From JASFTV01 sp050050615 (GTDB lineage: Bacteria; Desulfobacterota; DSM-4660; Desulfatiglandales; HGW-15): 7,943 nt of DNA. The notes beneath the pieces were generated by a model. That model was not told where the DNA came from, ran no database searches, and was given only the letters and a program-made list of their open reading frames with translations. The stretch covers positions 1 to 7,943 of the forward strand of contig JASFTV010000154.1 in assembly GCA_050050615.1 (NCBI GenBank), read 5' to 3'. Positions 1 through 6,761 of the stretch are shown in pieces. The position numbers were made by a program, and so were the translations under genes. How positions within the stretch are numbered: position 1 is the stretch's first letter; each line of letters opens with the position of its first letter.

Positions 1-1
1 G

Positions 2-181
2 GTGGAGTACAAAGGCGAACATCTTGAGGCCGGTTTCAATGCGAGATATTTCCTTGACGTTCTTCAGAGTATGGATAGTGAGGGTATAGAGTTGCGTTTT
101 ATTGATAATTCGAGTCCCTGTGTTATTACAGGGGAAGAAGATCATGGTTTCTTAGGACTGATCATGCCAATGAGGCTGTAA
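2..181 (+). CDS. dnaN: DNA polymerase III beta subunit (sliding clamp), C-terminal end, partial
   Basis: This is the last 59 codons of a gene that begins left of the window. The frame reads VEYKGEHLEAGFNARYFLD and ends in MPMRL followed by TAA. The segments NARYFLDVL, an acidic linker, SSPCVI and a terminal MPMRL are characteristic of the last structural domain of the DnaN clamp, whose C-terminal residues lie next to the pocket that binds polymerase and other clamp partners. The clamp encircles DNA and gives replicative polymerase its processivity. Its stop codon is separated by one base from the gyrB start, and the likely gyrB ribosome site (GAGG, 172-175) lies inside the dnaN coding sequence, so the two are almost certainly co-transcribed and translationally coupled. 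Identification rests on the C-terminal motif and on the gene order. Confidence 0.93.
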   Translation: MEYKGEHLEAGFNARYFLDVLQSMDSEGIELRFIDNSSPCVITGEEDHGFLGLIMPMRL

Positions 182-182
182 A

Positions 183-2576
183 ATGATAGACGTAGATTCA
201 ACTTACGGTGCTGCAGACATAAAGGTCCTTGAAGGTTTAACAGCGGTCCGAAAGAGACCCGCTATGTATATAGGAAATACCTCTTTTGAGGGCCTGCATC
301 ATCTGGTCTATGAGGTGGTGGACAACAGTATTGATGAAGCGCTCGCAGAGTATTGTGACTATATAGATATTCAAATTCTAAACGACAACAGTGTGATGGT
401 TATCGACAATGGCCGCGGCATCCCGGTTGACATTCATCAAACAGAAAAGGTTCCGGCCTTGGAAGTGGTCATGACCAGGCTTCATTCGGGTGGGAAATTC
501 GATAACAAAAGCTATAAAGTGTCAGGGGGATTGCATGGCGTCGGCGTCTCGGTGGTGAATGCCCTGTCCGAGTTTCTGGAGGCGGAGGTTCACAGGGAGG
601 GGAACGTTTATTTCCAACGTTTCGAGAGGGGCGAGAAAAAGACAGAACTAAAGCTCGTCAAACGGACCAAGAAAAGGGGCACAAAGATTCATTTCAGGCC
701 CGACCTCAAGATCTTTGAAAGTATCGACTTTGACTTTGACACCCTCGCCCGAAGAATGAGGGAACTCGCTTTTCTTACGAAGGGCGTGAAAATCCAGATT
801 TCAGACGAACGTACAGCCAAGAAAAAGGAATTCCTTTACAAGGGCGGGATCAAGTCCTTTGTGGAGTATCTTAATAAGAACCGGGCCCCCATCCATCGAC
901 GACCTATCTATGTATCGGGCGAGAAACATGGCATCATCATGGAAGTGGCCTTGCAGTATAACGATTCCTACAACGACATCATTTTCACATTTGCCAATAA
1001 TATCAATACCAGAGAGGGTGGTAGCCACCTCGTGGGATTCAAGTCAGCCCTCACGAGAAGTATCAACCAGTATCTCCAAAGTTCCCCGCTTTCAAAGAAC
1101 TTTAAGGAAAAGCTGACCGGCGATGATGCGCGAGAGGGCCTGACCGCGGTCGTCAGCGTGAAACTCCCAAATCCTCAGTTCGAGGGCCAGACCAAGACCA
1201 AGCTGGGCAACAGCGAGGTGAAGGGACTCATGGAAAACCTCGTCAATGAGGGGCTGGGCACGTTTTTTGAAGAGAATCCTCCCATTATCAAGAATATACT
1301 CTCGAAGGTGATCGATGCGGCCCGTGCCAGAGAGGCTGCGAGGAAGGCGAAAGACCTCGCCCGCAGGAAAGGGGTTCTCGCCGATCATTCGCTGCCCGGA
1401 AAGCTGGCGGACTGCCAGGAGAAAGACCCGAGCCGAAGTGAAGTGTTCATTGTGGAGGGCGACTCCGCTGGAGGTTCTGCAAAACAGGGTCGAGACAGGC
1501 GATTTCAGGCGATTTTACCCCTCAAAGGGAAAATACTGAACGTGGAAAAGTCGCGTTTCGACAAGATGATGTCGAGCGATGAGATCAGAACCATGATTGC
1601 CGCTCTGGGCACAGGGATCGGGGATAAGGAGTACGATATTGACCGGCTCAGATACCACAAAGTGATCATCATGACCGATGCGGATGTGGATGGCGCCCAT
1701 ATCAGGACCCTTTTGCTCACTTTTTTCTTCAGGCAGATGCCGGAGCTGATCGAAAGAGGGCATCTCTACGTTGCGCAGCCACCCCTTTACAGAATCATGG
1801 ACGCTAAGAAGGAGATCTACGTCAAAGACGAGGAGAGCTTCAATGGGTACATACTAAAAAGGATCTCTCAAAAAGAACGCCTTTTGATAGACGGTGATCA
1901 GGTCATTTCCGGCAAAAAGCTGGCTTCTTTGGTGAACAGCCTCATCAAGTACTATGAGGACATGGGCAGACTTTCAAAAAGGGGCTATAGTGAAAGATTT
2001 ATAGAGTTTTTGCTCTCCTGCGGCATCAAGGATAGGGCCCTATTTAAGGACAAACGATTCATGGAAGGACTTTTCGCCAAGCTCCGGGAGGGGGGTTTTC
2101 AGGTGGCGGAGATTCAATTGCCCGAAAATGGACGCGGCTACTATGAATTCACGGTGTCGGAGACAAGGAACGGGGGGCAGAGTTTTGTGGTGGATTGGGA
2201 GATGTTCGCCTCTCCTGAGCTAAAACGGCTGATAGGCATCTCCAACGAACTTCAAGCGCTCAGCGGCGCCACTTTTAAGGTGGGTGGTGACGGAGAACCC
2301 AAGCGGATTGATAATTGGCAGGATCTCCTTGAAGATCTCATGAACAGGGGTAAACGTGGCTTGACGATCCAAAGATATAAAGGACTCGGAGAGATGAATC
2401 CCGGTCAACTGTGGGAAACCACGATGGACCCTGAGAAGAGGACGCTGTTGCAGGTGAAGGTTGACGATGTGGTAGAAGCAGACGAAATATTCAATACCCT
2501 TATGGGCGATAAGGTCGAACCAAGGAGGGAATTTATCCACGACAACGCATTAGAAGTGGAAGAACTGGATATATAA
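183..2576 (+). CDS. gyrB: DNA gyrase subunit B (ATPase subunit)
   Basis: The 797-residue product is the ATP-hydrolysing subunit of the A2B2 topoisomerase that introduces negative supercoils. The GHKL ATPase domain shows EVVDNSIDEA (44-53, general base E44 and Mg-binding N48), DNGRGIP (75-81, D75) and GGLHGVGVSVVNALS (115-129). The transducer domain carries QTKTKLGN (336-343), with the lysine loop that contacts the ATP phosphate. The TOPRIM domain has EGDSAGG (425-431), PLKGKILNVEK (446-456) and DADVDG (499-504), the metal-binding acidic residues for cleavage. A roughly 170-residue insertion (about 550-720) precedes the conserved QRYKGLGEMNP (730-740). This insertion accounts for a length near the 804 of E. 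coli rather than the roughly 640 of Gram-positive enzymes. The residues matching E. coli quinolone-target positions D426 and K447 (D427, K448) are wild type. The start is fixed by GAGG seven bases upstream and by the normal N-terminus (YGAADIKVLEGL). Confidence 0.98.
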   Translation: MIDVDSTYGAADIKVLEGLTAVRKRPAMYIGNTSFEGLHHLVYEVVDNSIDEALAEYCDYIDIQILNDNSVMVIDNGRGIPVDIHQTEKVPALEVVMTRLHSGGKFDNKSYKVSGGLHGVGVSVVNALSEFLEAEVHREGNVYFQRFERGEKKTELKLVKRTKKRGTKIHFRPDLKIFESIDFDFDTLARRMRELAFLTKGVKIQISDERTAKKKEFLYKGGIKSFVEYLNKNRAPIHRRPIYVSGEKHGIIMEVALQYNDSYNDIIFTFANNINTREGGSHLVGFKSALTRSINQYLQSSPLSKNFKEKLTGDDAREGLTAVVSVKLPNPQFEGQTKTKLGNSEVKGLMENLVNEGLGTFFEENPPIIKNILSKVIDAARAREAARKAKDLARRKGVLADHSLPGKLADCQEKDPSRSEVFIVEGDSAGGSAKQGRDRRFQAILPLKGKILNVEKSRFDKMMSSDEIRTMIAALGTGIGDKEYDIDRLRYHKVIIMTDADVDGAHIRTLLLTFFFRQMPELIERGHLYVAQPPLYRIMDAKKEIYVKDEESFNGYILKRISQKERLLIDGDQVISGKKLASLVNSLIKYYEDMGRLSKRGYSERFIEFLLSCGIKDRALFKDKRFMEGLFAKLREGGFQVAEIQLPENGRGYYEFTVSETRNGGQSFVVDWEMFASPELKRLIGISNELQALSGATFKVGGDGEPKRIDNWQDLLEDLMNRGKRGLTIQRYKGLGEMNPGQLWETTMDPEKRTLLQVKVDDVVEADEIFNTLMGDKVEPRREFIHDNALEVEELDI

Positions 2577-2788
2577 ACGAGATGAACGCCTCTTAAGTCC
2601 TCTTAGAGATCATACCTATTCATCAGATCCCTTATTTTTGCCCCGCCTGCAGAGGACCTCAGAGACATGATGAAACATTTGAGAAGAGACTTCGCTTTGC
2701 GGGCCGAGGGGAGAGGAAAGGTTTGATCAAGTCTCTTTGATGTTCGGGTAGGAAAAGGGCGCTCACCGCATTTTTCAGGAGAATCGTC

Positions 2789-5209
2789 ATGATCGCGACT
2801 TTTAGTCCGGAAAGTGTCAACATAGAAGATGAGATGAAAAAATCTTATCTGGAATATTCCATGAGCGTCATCGTGGGAAGGGCGTTGCCTGATATCCGCG
2901 ATGGTCTAAAACCTGTGCACCGGCGCGTCCTGTATGCCATGCACGAAATGAAGAATTACTACAACAGGCCCTTCAAGAAGTCCGCAAGGGTGGTCGGGGA
3001 TGTCATTGGTAAGTACCATCCCCATGGTGACGTTGCTGTTTATGACACCATCGCCAGATTGGCCCAGGACTTCTCCATGCGGTATCAGCTTGTGGATGGT
3101 CAAGGAAACTTCGGGTCTGTGGATGGAGACCCGCCAGCGGCGATGCGTTATACAGAAGTCAGGATGACGCAACTGGCGCAGAATTTTCTGACGGATATTG
3201 ATAAAGAGACGGTGGATCTCATGCCGAACTATGACGGCTCCCTCATGGAGCCCGCCATTCTGCCCACCTCTGTTCCGAACCTGCTGATCAACGGGGCCGC
3301 AGGGATCGCCGTGGGTATGGCGACCAATGTTCCACCGCACAATCTTTCAGAAGTATCTGAGGCCGTTATAAGGCTGATTGGCGATCCTGATATGACCATA
3401 GAAGATTTGATGAAAATCACGCCGGGGCCGGATTTCCCAACGGCCGGCTTCATCCTTGCCACGAGGGGCATAGAAGAGGCGTATAAGACAGGCCGGGGAG
3501 TCATCAAGATAAGGGCCAGGGCCTTTGTTGAGAAGATGGGTCACAACAAGGAAAGAATCGTGATTTCCGAAATTCCCTATCAGGTCAACAAGGGCAGGCT
3601 TCTCGAGAGAATTGCTGAGCTGGTCAAAGAGAAGAAGATAGAGGGCGTTGCCGATATCAGGGACGAGTCGGACAGGGACGGCATGAGAATCGCCATTGAT
3701 GTGAGGAGGGACGCAAAAGGCCTTGTGATCTTGAACCGTCTTTACAAATTTACGCAGATGGAGATCTCCTTCGGGATGATCCTTCTGGCCATCGTGAAGG
3801 GCAGACCCCAGATATTGAACCTGAAGGAGATCCTTGAGAAGTTCATAGAGCATCGGCGAGAAATTGTCGTCAGAAGAACGCTCTATGACCTGAGAAAGGC
3901 TGAAGAAAGAGCGCATATTCTCGAGGGCTTGAAAAAAGCTCTCGATTCTCTGGATGAGGTCATAGAGGTCATCCGTTCCTCAGCAGATCCCAAAGAGGCC
4001 AAAACGCGACTCATAGCCGATTTTTCCCTCACAGACGTCCAAGCACAGGCTATCTTGGACATGAGACTCCAGCGGCTCACCGGTCTTGAAAGGGAGAAGA
4101 TCAATTCTGAATATCAGGATCTTATCAAAAGCATTGCTCGGTTCAAAACGATCCTGGAGAGCCCGGCCATGGTGCTTCAAATTATCAAGGAAGAAATGCA
4201 GGAGATTAAGGAAAAATTTGGTGATGAGCGTCGAACAGAAATTCTCGCAGAGGCCGGGGATATCGACGTGGAAGACCTCATCGCTGAGGAGGATATGGTG
4301 GTCACCATAAGTCACGATGGCTATATCAAGAGAAATCCCATCAGCCTTTACAGGGCCCAGAGACGGGGTGGCAAGGGGTTGACCGGCGTCAAGCCTAAAG
4401 AGGAAGATTTTGTGGAACTTCTCTTCGTGGCCTCATCACATGATTATTTCCTTTTCTTCACCAATAAGGGCAGGGTCCACTGGAAAAAGGTCCACGAGAT
4501 CCCAGAAGCGGGCCGGATGTCGAGAGGGAAGGCGATCGTGAACCTCCTGGAGCTTCAAAGAGGCGAGCAGGTGGCGACCACCCTTGCTGTGAGAGATTTC
4601 AATGAAGGCCAATATGTGGTCATGGCGACCAAGAAGGGACTGGTCAAGAAGACACCCCTTTCTGCTTACAGCCATCCCAGGACACGCGGGATCATTGCCA
4701 TAAAGATCAACGAAGAGGACGAAGTCATCGGGGCGAGGGTGACGAGCGGAGAGCAGGATATCTTCCTGGCTACCCGGCAGGGAAAGTCGATCCGTTTTCA
4801 TGAATCTGAGATACGTGCCATGGGCCGGGTAGCCGCAGGAAATATCGGCATCAGGATGGAAAACGGGGACGAGGTGGTGGGCATGGAAGCCCTGGATGAA
4901 GGGGCGACCATCTTAACCGTGACGGAAAACGGCTATGGAAAACGCACCAGAACGGAAGAGTACCGGGTCCAGGGAAGGGGAGGCAAAGGGATCTTAACCA
5001 TCAGGACGACTGAAAGAAACGGCCCTGTTGTCTACGCCTACCAGGTCTCGGATCAGGACCAGCTGATGATTATCACGGAGCATGGAAGGATCATTCGACT
5101 GAGGGTGGCGGATATATCCGTTATCGGAAGGAACACCCAGGGCGTGAAGCTGATCAACATGGGAGAAGGTGAAAAGGTGGTCGGCGTAGCCAAGCTCATG
5201 GAAGATTAA
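2789..5209 (+). CDS. gyrA: DNA gyrase subunit A (cleavage-religation subunit)
   Basis: The 806-residue product is the DNA-cutting and DNA-wrapping subunit of gyrase. The winged-helix core has the catalytic pair R120-Y121 in AAMRYTEVRM, matching R121-Y122 of E. coli. The tower and coiled-coil follow to about residue 490. The C-terminal beta-pinwheel then carries an intact GyrA box QRRGGKG (524-530), which distinguishes GyrA from ParC, and a second box-like QGRGGKG (728-734). The protein stops at AKLMED right after the last blade and lacks the acidic tail of enterobacterial GyrA (875 residues). The quinolone-determining stretch reads HPHGDVAVYD, so Val82 stands at the E. coli Ser83 position while Asp86 (E. 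coli Asp87) is kept. An AGGAGA ribosome site (2778-2783) lies five bases before the ATG. The 212-base gap after gyrB contains no gene or clear terminator that I can see, so read-through from gyrB is likely. Confidence 0.98.
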   Translation: MIATFSPESVNIEDEMKKSYLEYSMSVIVGRALPDIRDGLKPVHRRVLYAMHEMKNYYNRPFKKSARVVGDVIGKYHPHGDVAVYDTIARLAQDFSMRYQLVDGQGNFGSVDGDPPAAMRYTEVRMTQLAQNFLTDIDKETVDLMPNYDGSLMEPAILPTSVPNLLINGAAGIAVGMATNVPPHNLSEVSEAVIRLIGDPDMTIEDLMKITPGPDFPTAGFILATRGIEEAYKTGRGVIKIRARAFVEKMGHNKERIVISEIPYQVNKGRLLERIAELVKEKKIEGVADIRDESDRDGMRIAIDVRRDAKGLVILNRLYKFTQMEISFGMILLAIVKGRPQILNLKEILEKFIEHRREIVVRRTLYDLRKAEERAHILEGLKKALDSLDEVIEVIRSSADPKEAKTRLIADFSLTDVQAQAILDMRLQRLTGLEREKINSEYQDLIKSIARFKTILESPAMVLQIIKEEMQEIKEKFGDERRTEILAEAGDIDVEDLIAEEDMVVTISHDGYIKRNPISLYRAQRRGGKGLTGVKPKEEDFVELLFVASSHDYFLFFTNKGRVHWKKVHEIPEAGRMSRGKAIVNLLELQRGEQVATTLAVRDFNEGQYVVMATKKGLVKKTPLSAYSHPRTRGIIAIKINEEDEVIGARVTSGEQDIFLATRQGKSIRFHESEIRAMGRVAAGNIGIRMENGDEVVGMEALDEGATILTVTENGYGKRTRTEEYRVQGRGGKGILTIRTTERNGPVVYAYQVSDQDQLMIITEHGRIIRLRVADISVIGRNTQGVKLINMGEGEKVVGVAKLMED

Positions 5210-5283
5210 AGCCTCGAACCTTGCTAAGGACAAGAATACCGCCGGTAAAGTAAGCCAGCTAGTGGAGCCTTTCTTTATTAACA

Positions 5284-5400
5284 TGTCATTTCGACCCCCG
5301 TGCAAACGGGGGAGAAATCTTGAGACACTCGCCCCGCTCCCAAGCGGGACTCGGAATGACATCGTGACACAGCCTCGTTTGCACGGGGGTCGAAATGACA
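5284..5400. repeat. Intergenic inverted-repeat cluster with 25-base perfect arms
   Basis: A 25-base arm at 5284-5308 (beginning TGTCATTTCGACCCCC) is repeated perfectly in inverse orientation at 5376-5400. Inside the left arm region CCCCCGT (5295-5301) and ACGGGGG (5306-5312) form a perfect 7-bp stem closed by a GCAA tetraloop. Between the arms is a diverged third unit, readable on the - strand as GTCATTCCGAG followed by CCCGC...GCGGG. The TGTCATT(T/C)CGA...TCGAAATGACA theme is, as I recall, a common class of dispersed intergenic palindrome in environmental bacterial genomes. It begins 75 bases after the gyrA stop. Transcribed, it would form a strong stem and might protect the gyrA mRNA 3' end or attenuate read-through, but no T-run follows, so it is not called a terminator. 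Confidence 0.85.
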
Positions 5401-5488
5401 GCATGGCCACAGTATTCAGGAAATGCTCTAACAGTATCGTGTCCCAGAAATAAGCTTAATATGTCCTTATAAGGATAGGAGGATTCAT

Positions 5489-5520
5489 GCTGTTGGGGGC
5501 CGCCGGGGGGTCTCAACAGC
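5489..5520. repeat. Hairpin with 7-bp arms and GC-rich loop
   Basis: GCTGTTG (5489-5495) and CAACAGC (5514-5520) are perfect inverted arms around an 18-base G-rich loop. Just upstream are a 12-base perfect palindrome TCCTTATAAGGA (5464-5475) and AGGAGG (5477-5482). No T-run follows, so this is not an intrinsic terminator. Function is unknown. Confidence 0.5.
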
Positions 5521-5567
5521 CAAATCTAGCATCTGGCATGTCGTAAATTATTAAAGGTATTTCTGAA

Positions 5568-5641
5568 CATGGCACTAGATGTACTTACGGCCCTGGAGCC
5601 GAAGTACAAGGAGATGGGGGACACGAGAATGTTGTGCCATG
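5568..5641. repeat. Nested inverted repeats, possible structured RNA or DNA element
   Basis: CATGGCAC (5568-5575) and GTGCCATG (5634-5641) form a perfect 8-bp outer stem. Inside it, GTACTT-A-CGGC (5581-5591) pairs with GCCGAAGTAC (5598-5607) as a 10-bp stem with a single bulged A and a 6-base loop. Two independent nested stems in 74 bases suggest a folded RNA or a mobile-element end. I recognise no known RNA family in it. It overlaps a weak small reading frame (5569-5694), so coding and structural readings compete. Confidence 0.45.
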
Positions 5642-5694
5642 CTGGCTCTAGTCTGAATTTCATTAAATCGTTTATGGAACGCTATGCCCCTTGA
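5569..5694 (+). CDS. Possible 41-codon small protein, unrecognised
   Basis: An ATG-started frame reads MALDVLTALEPKYKEMGDTR and continues to end FIKSFMERYAP before TGA. The composition is amphipathic and protein-like, unlike the other frames around it, with no membrane segment. The only upstream purine stretch is AAAGG (5553-5557), eleven bases from the ATG, which is a weak ribosome site. The frame is open upstream only to about 5530. It could be a genuine small soluble protein, the decayed remnant of a longer gene, or chance. The nested inverted repeats within it argue for caution. No function can be assigned. Confidence 0.25.
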   Translation: MALDVLTALEPKYKEMGDTRMLCHAGSSLNFIKSFMERYAP

Positions 5695-5719
5695 TTTCTT
5701 TTTCAGTTTCTATTATAAA
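5691..5719 (+). promoter_or_regulatory. Candidate sigma-70 promoter (-35 TTGATT, 17-bp spacer, -10 TATAAA)
   Basis: TTGATT (5691-5696) and TATAAA (5714-5719) are separated by exactly 17 bases in an A/T-rich setting. A start near 5726 is predicted. Transcription would run rightward into the FKBP gene, leaving an unusually long leader of about 515 bases, or would make a separate small RNA. This is the best promoter match I found in the intergenic region, but it is based on consensus only. Confidence 0.45.
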
Positions 5720-6230
5720 GAAATAAAGTAGGTAAGTAAGTCGCTCTCAGAGCTCTTTGGAAACAAAATCCTTTTTCCTCTAGATGGTGTGTCACAGGTG
5801 GGCTATTACTCTGTTGAGGCGCATCACGTGCCTTAAGGGGTGGTGGGGAAAGACCTTGCGCGCACCAGACGCCCTTGTTCCTGTCTGCTCCAGAATGCAG
5901 CATAATGTACGCTCCGTAGAATCCAATCTATTGCACCTCGTTTTCACTCCTGCCGATGAGAGTTCTCTCGGGAAACCCTTCGATCTGAGTCCAGGACGCT
6001 CTTCCCAAATTCGGGTAACGCGTCTGTCGATGTTCTCGATTGCCGAACGGCACTTCTTCAATGTTGTTGAATGGCCGGCGATTGCCTTTCCTCCTGGCAG
6101 AAGAGGCATGTGCCTCTTCATCCAAGGAAGTCGGCGTTGTTCGGTCTACAAAGATCTCTTCTTTTCAATTTTGTCACTGAAATCAATCGACTAGAGGAAA
6201 AGGTGAAAGAGATTAAGCGGACTGCGCTTA
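5720..6230. other. Long non-coding stretch, no gene supported
   Basis: About 500 bases lie here between the candidate promoter and the FKBP ribosome site. Frames stay open on both strands, for example 5784-6194 on + and 5792-6121 on -. None has a ribosome site, recognisable motifs or protein-like composition, so none is called. The stretch does contain small dyads: TGCCGAACGGCA around 6041-6053 and the longer palindrome at 6100-6119. It may be an untranslated leader, a decayed gene or spacer. Confidence 0.5.
6100..6119. promoter_or_regulatory. Interrupted palindrome, possible operator or RNA hairpin
   Basis: GAAGAGGCA and TGCCTCTTC are perfect 9-base inverted arms separated by two bases (TG). 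A dyad of this size suits binding by a dimeric regulator. It lies about 120 bases upstream of the FKBP start codon. No T-run follows, so a terminator is unlikely. No known operator consensus is recognised. Confidence 0.35.
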
Positions 6231-6242
6231 AAGGAGGTTCAA

Positions 6243-6671
6243 ATGACCAAGGTAAGAGAAGGAGATACCGTAAAAATCCACTATACCGGAAGGCTTGAGG
6301 ATGGCGAGATATTTGACTCCACAAAAGGCCGCGAGCCTTTCGAATTTACAATTGGAAGCCAAAAGGTAATTGCCGGTGTTGAAAAAGCTGTGACAGGCAT
6401 GGAGGTCGGTGAGACAAAAACGACTACGATACCGCCAGAGCAGGGGTTTGGAAAAAGGGGAGACGAATTGTCGACAACGGTTAACAAAAGCGACCTGCCC
6501 GGCAACATAGCGCCGTATATCGGCCAGCCATTGCAAATGCAACAACCGGAGGGCGGTGTTAAGACCCTTTTCATTTCGGACATGGACGAAGAGACGGTAA
6601 CGCTGGACGAAAACCACCCGCTTGCAGGGAGAACCCTGACGTTGACCATTGAACTGGTCGGTGTAGCCTAG
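6243..6671 (+). CDS. SlyD-like FKBP-type peptidyl-prolyl cis-trans isomerase
   Basis: The 142-residue product should catalyse cis-trans isomerisation of X-Pro bonds and act as a folding chaperone. There is no signal peptide, so it is cytoplasmic. The FKBP fold is seen in VKIHYTGRLEDGEIFDST (10-27, with active-site Y14, F24 and D25), a hydrophobic VIAGVEKAV (42-50) and GMEVGE (52-57). The chain is then interrupted after GFGKRG by an insert-in-flap chaperone segment (about 72-122). It returns to the fold with ENHPLAGRTLTLTIELV (123-139), the signature of SlyD-type FKBPs. The His-rich nickel-binding tail of E. coli SlyD is absent, as in many short relatives, so a metal-delivery role is unlikely. 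The strong AAGGAGG (6231-6237), five bases from the ATG, fixes the start. It precedes the clpP-like gene by 90 bases without a visible terminator. Confidence 0.93.
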   Translation: MTKVREGDTVKIHYTGRLEDGEIFDSTKGREPFEFTIGSQKVIAGVEKAVTGMEVGETKTTTIPPEQGFGKRGDELSTTVNKSDLPGNIAPYIGQPLQMQQPEGGVKTLFISDMDEETVTLDENHPLAGRTLTLTIELVGVA

Positions 6672-6761
6672 AATTCGAGGCTGAGCCAGGAAACGGGGTC
6701 AGTCATTTATTTGAACTTGTGCAGTGCTAGAGCAGCGTTTCGAAAGGAGGAAAAGCAAACG

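Noticed and set aside
2577..2788. gyrB-gyrA gap: possible short frame at 2668 and a weak TTGATC promoter-like box near 2723
   Set aside because: The frame has 19 codons and no ribosome site. The -10 match (GGGTAG) is poor and the dyads in this gap are imperfect.
3347..3916. 189-codon frame on the - strand inside gyrA
   Set aside because: It lies wholly within the strongly conserved gyrA coding sequence and has no recognisable family features; it is a shadow of that gene.
5487..5546. 19-codon frame starting four bases after AGGAGG
   Set aside because: The ribosome site is good, but the peptide is tiny, low in complexity and overlaps a hairpin. Chance is as likely as a leader peptide.
5784..6194. 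Open frame of 136 codons on the + strand, with overlapping open frames on the - strand (5792-6121, 5928-6125)
   Set aside because: No ribosome sites, no recognisable motif and atypical composition. Several frames are open at once, as expected from base composition rather than coding.
6691..6708. AAACGGGGTCAGTCATTT between the FKBP and clpP-like genes, reminiscent of sequences flanking REP-associated Y1 transposases
   Set aside because: The resemblance is from memory only, a single short copy is present, and there is no partner repeat or transposase in the window.
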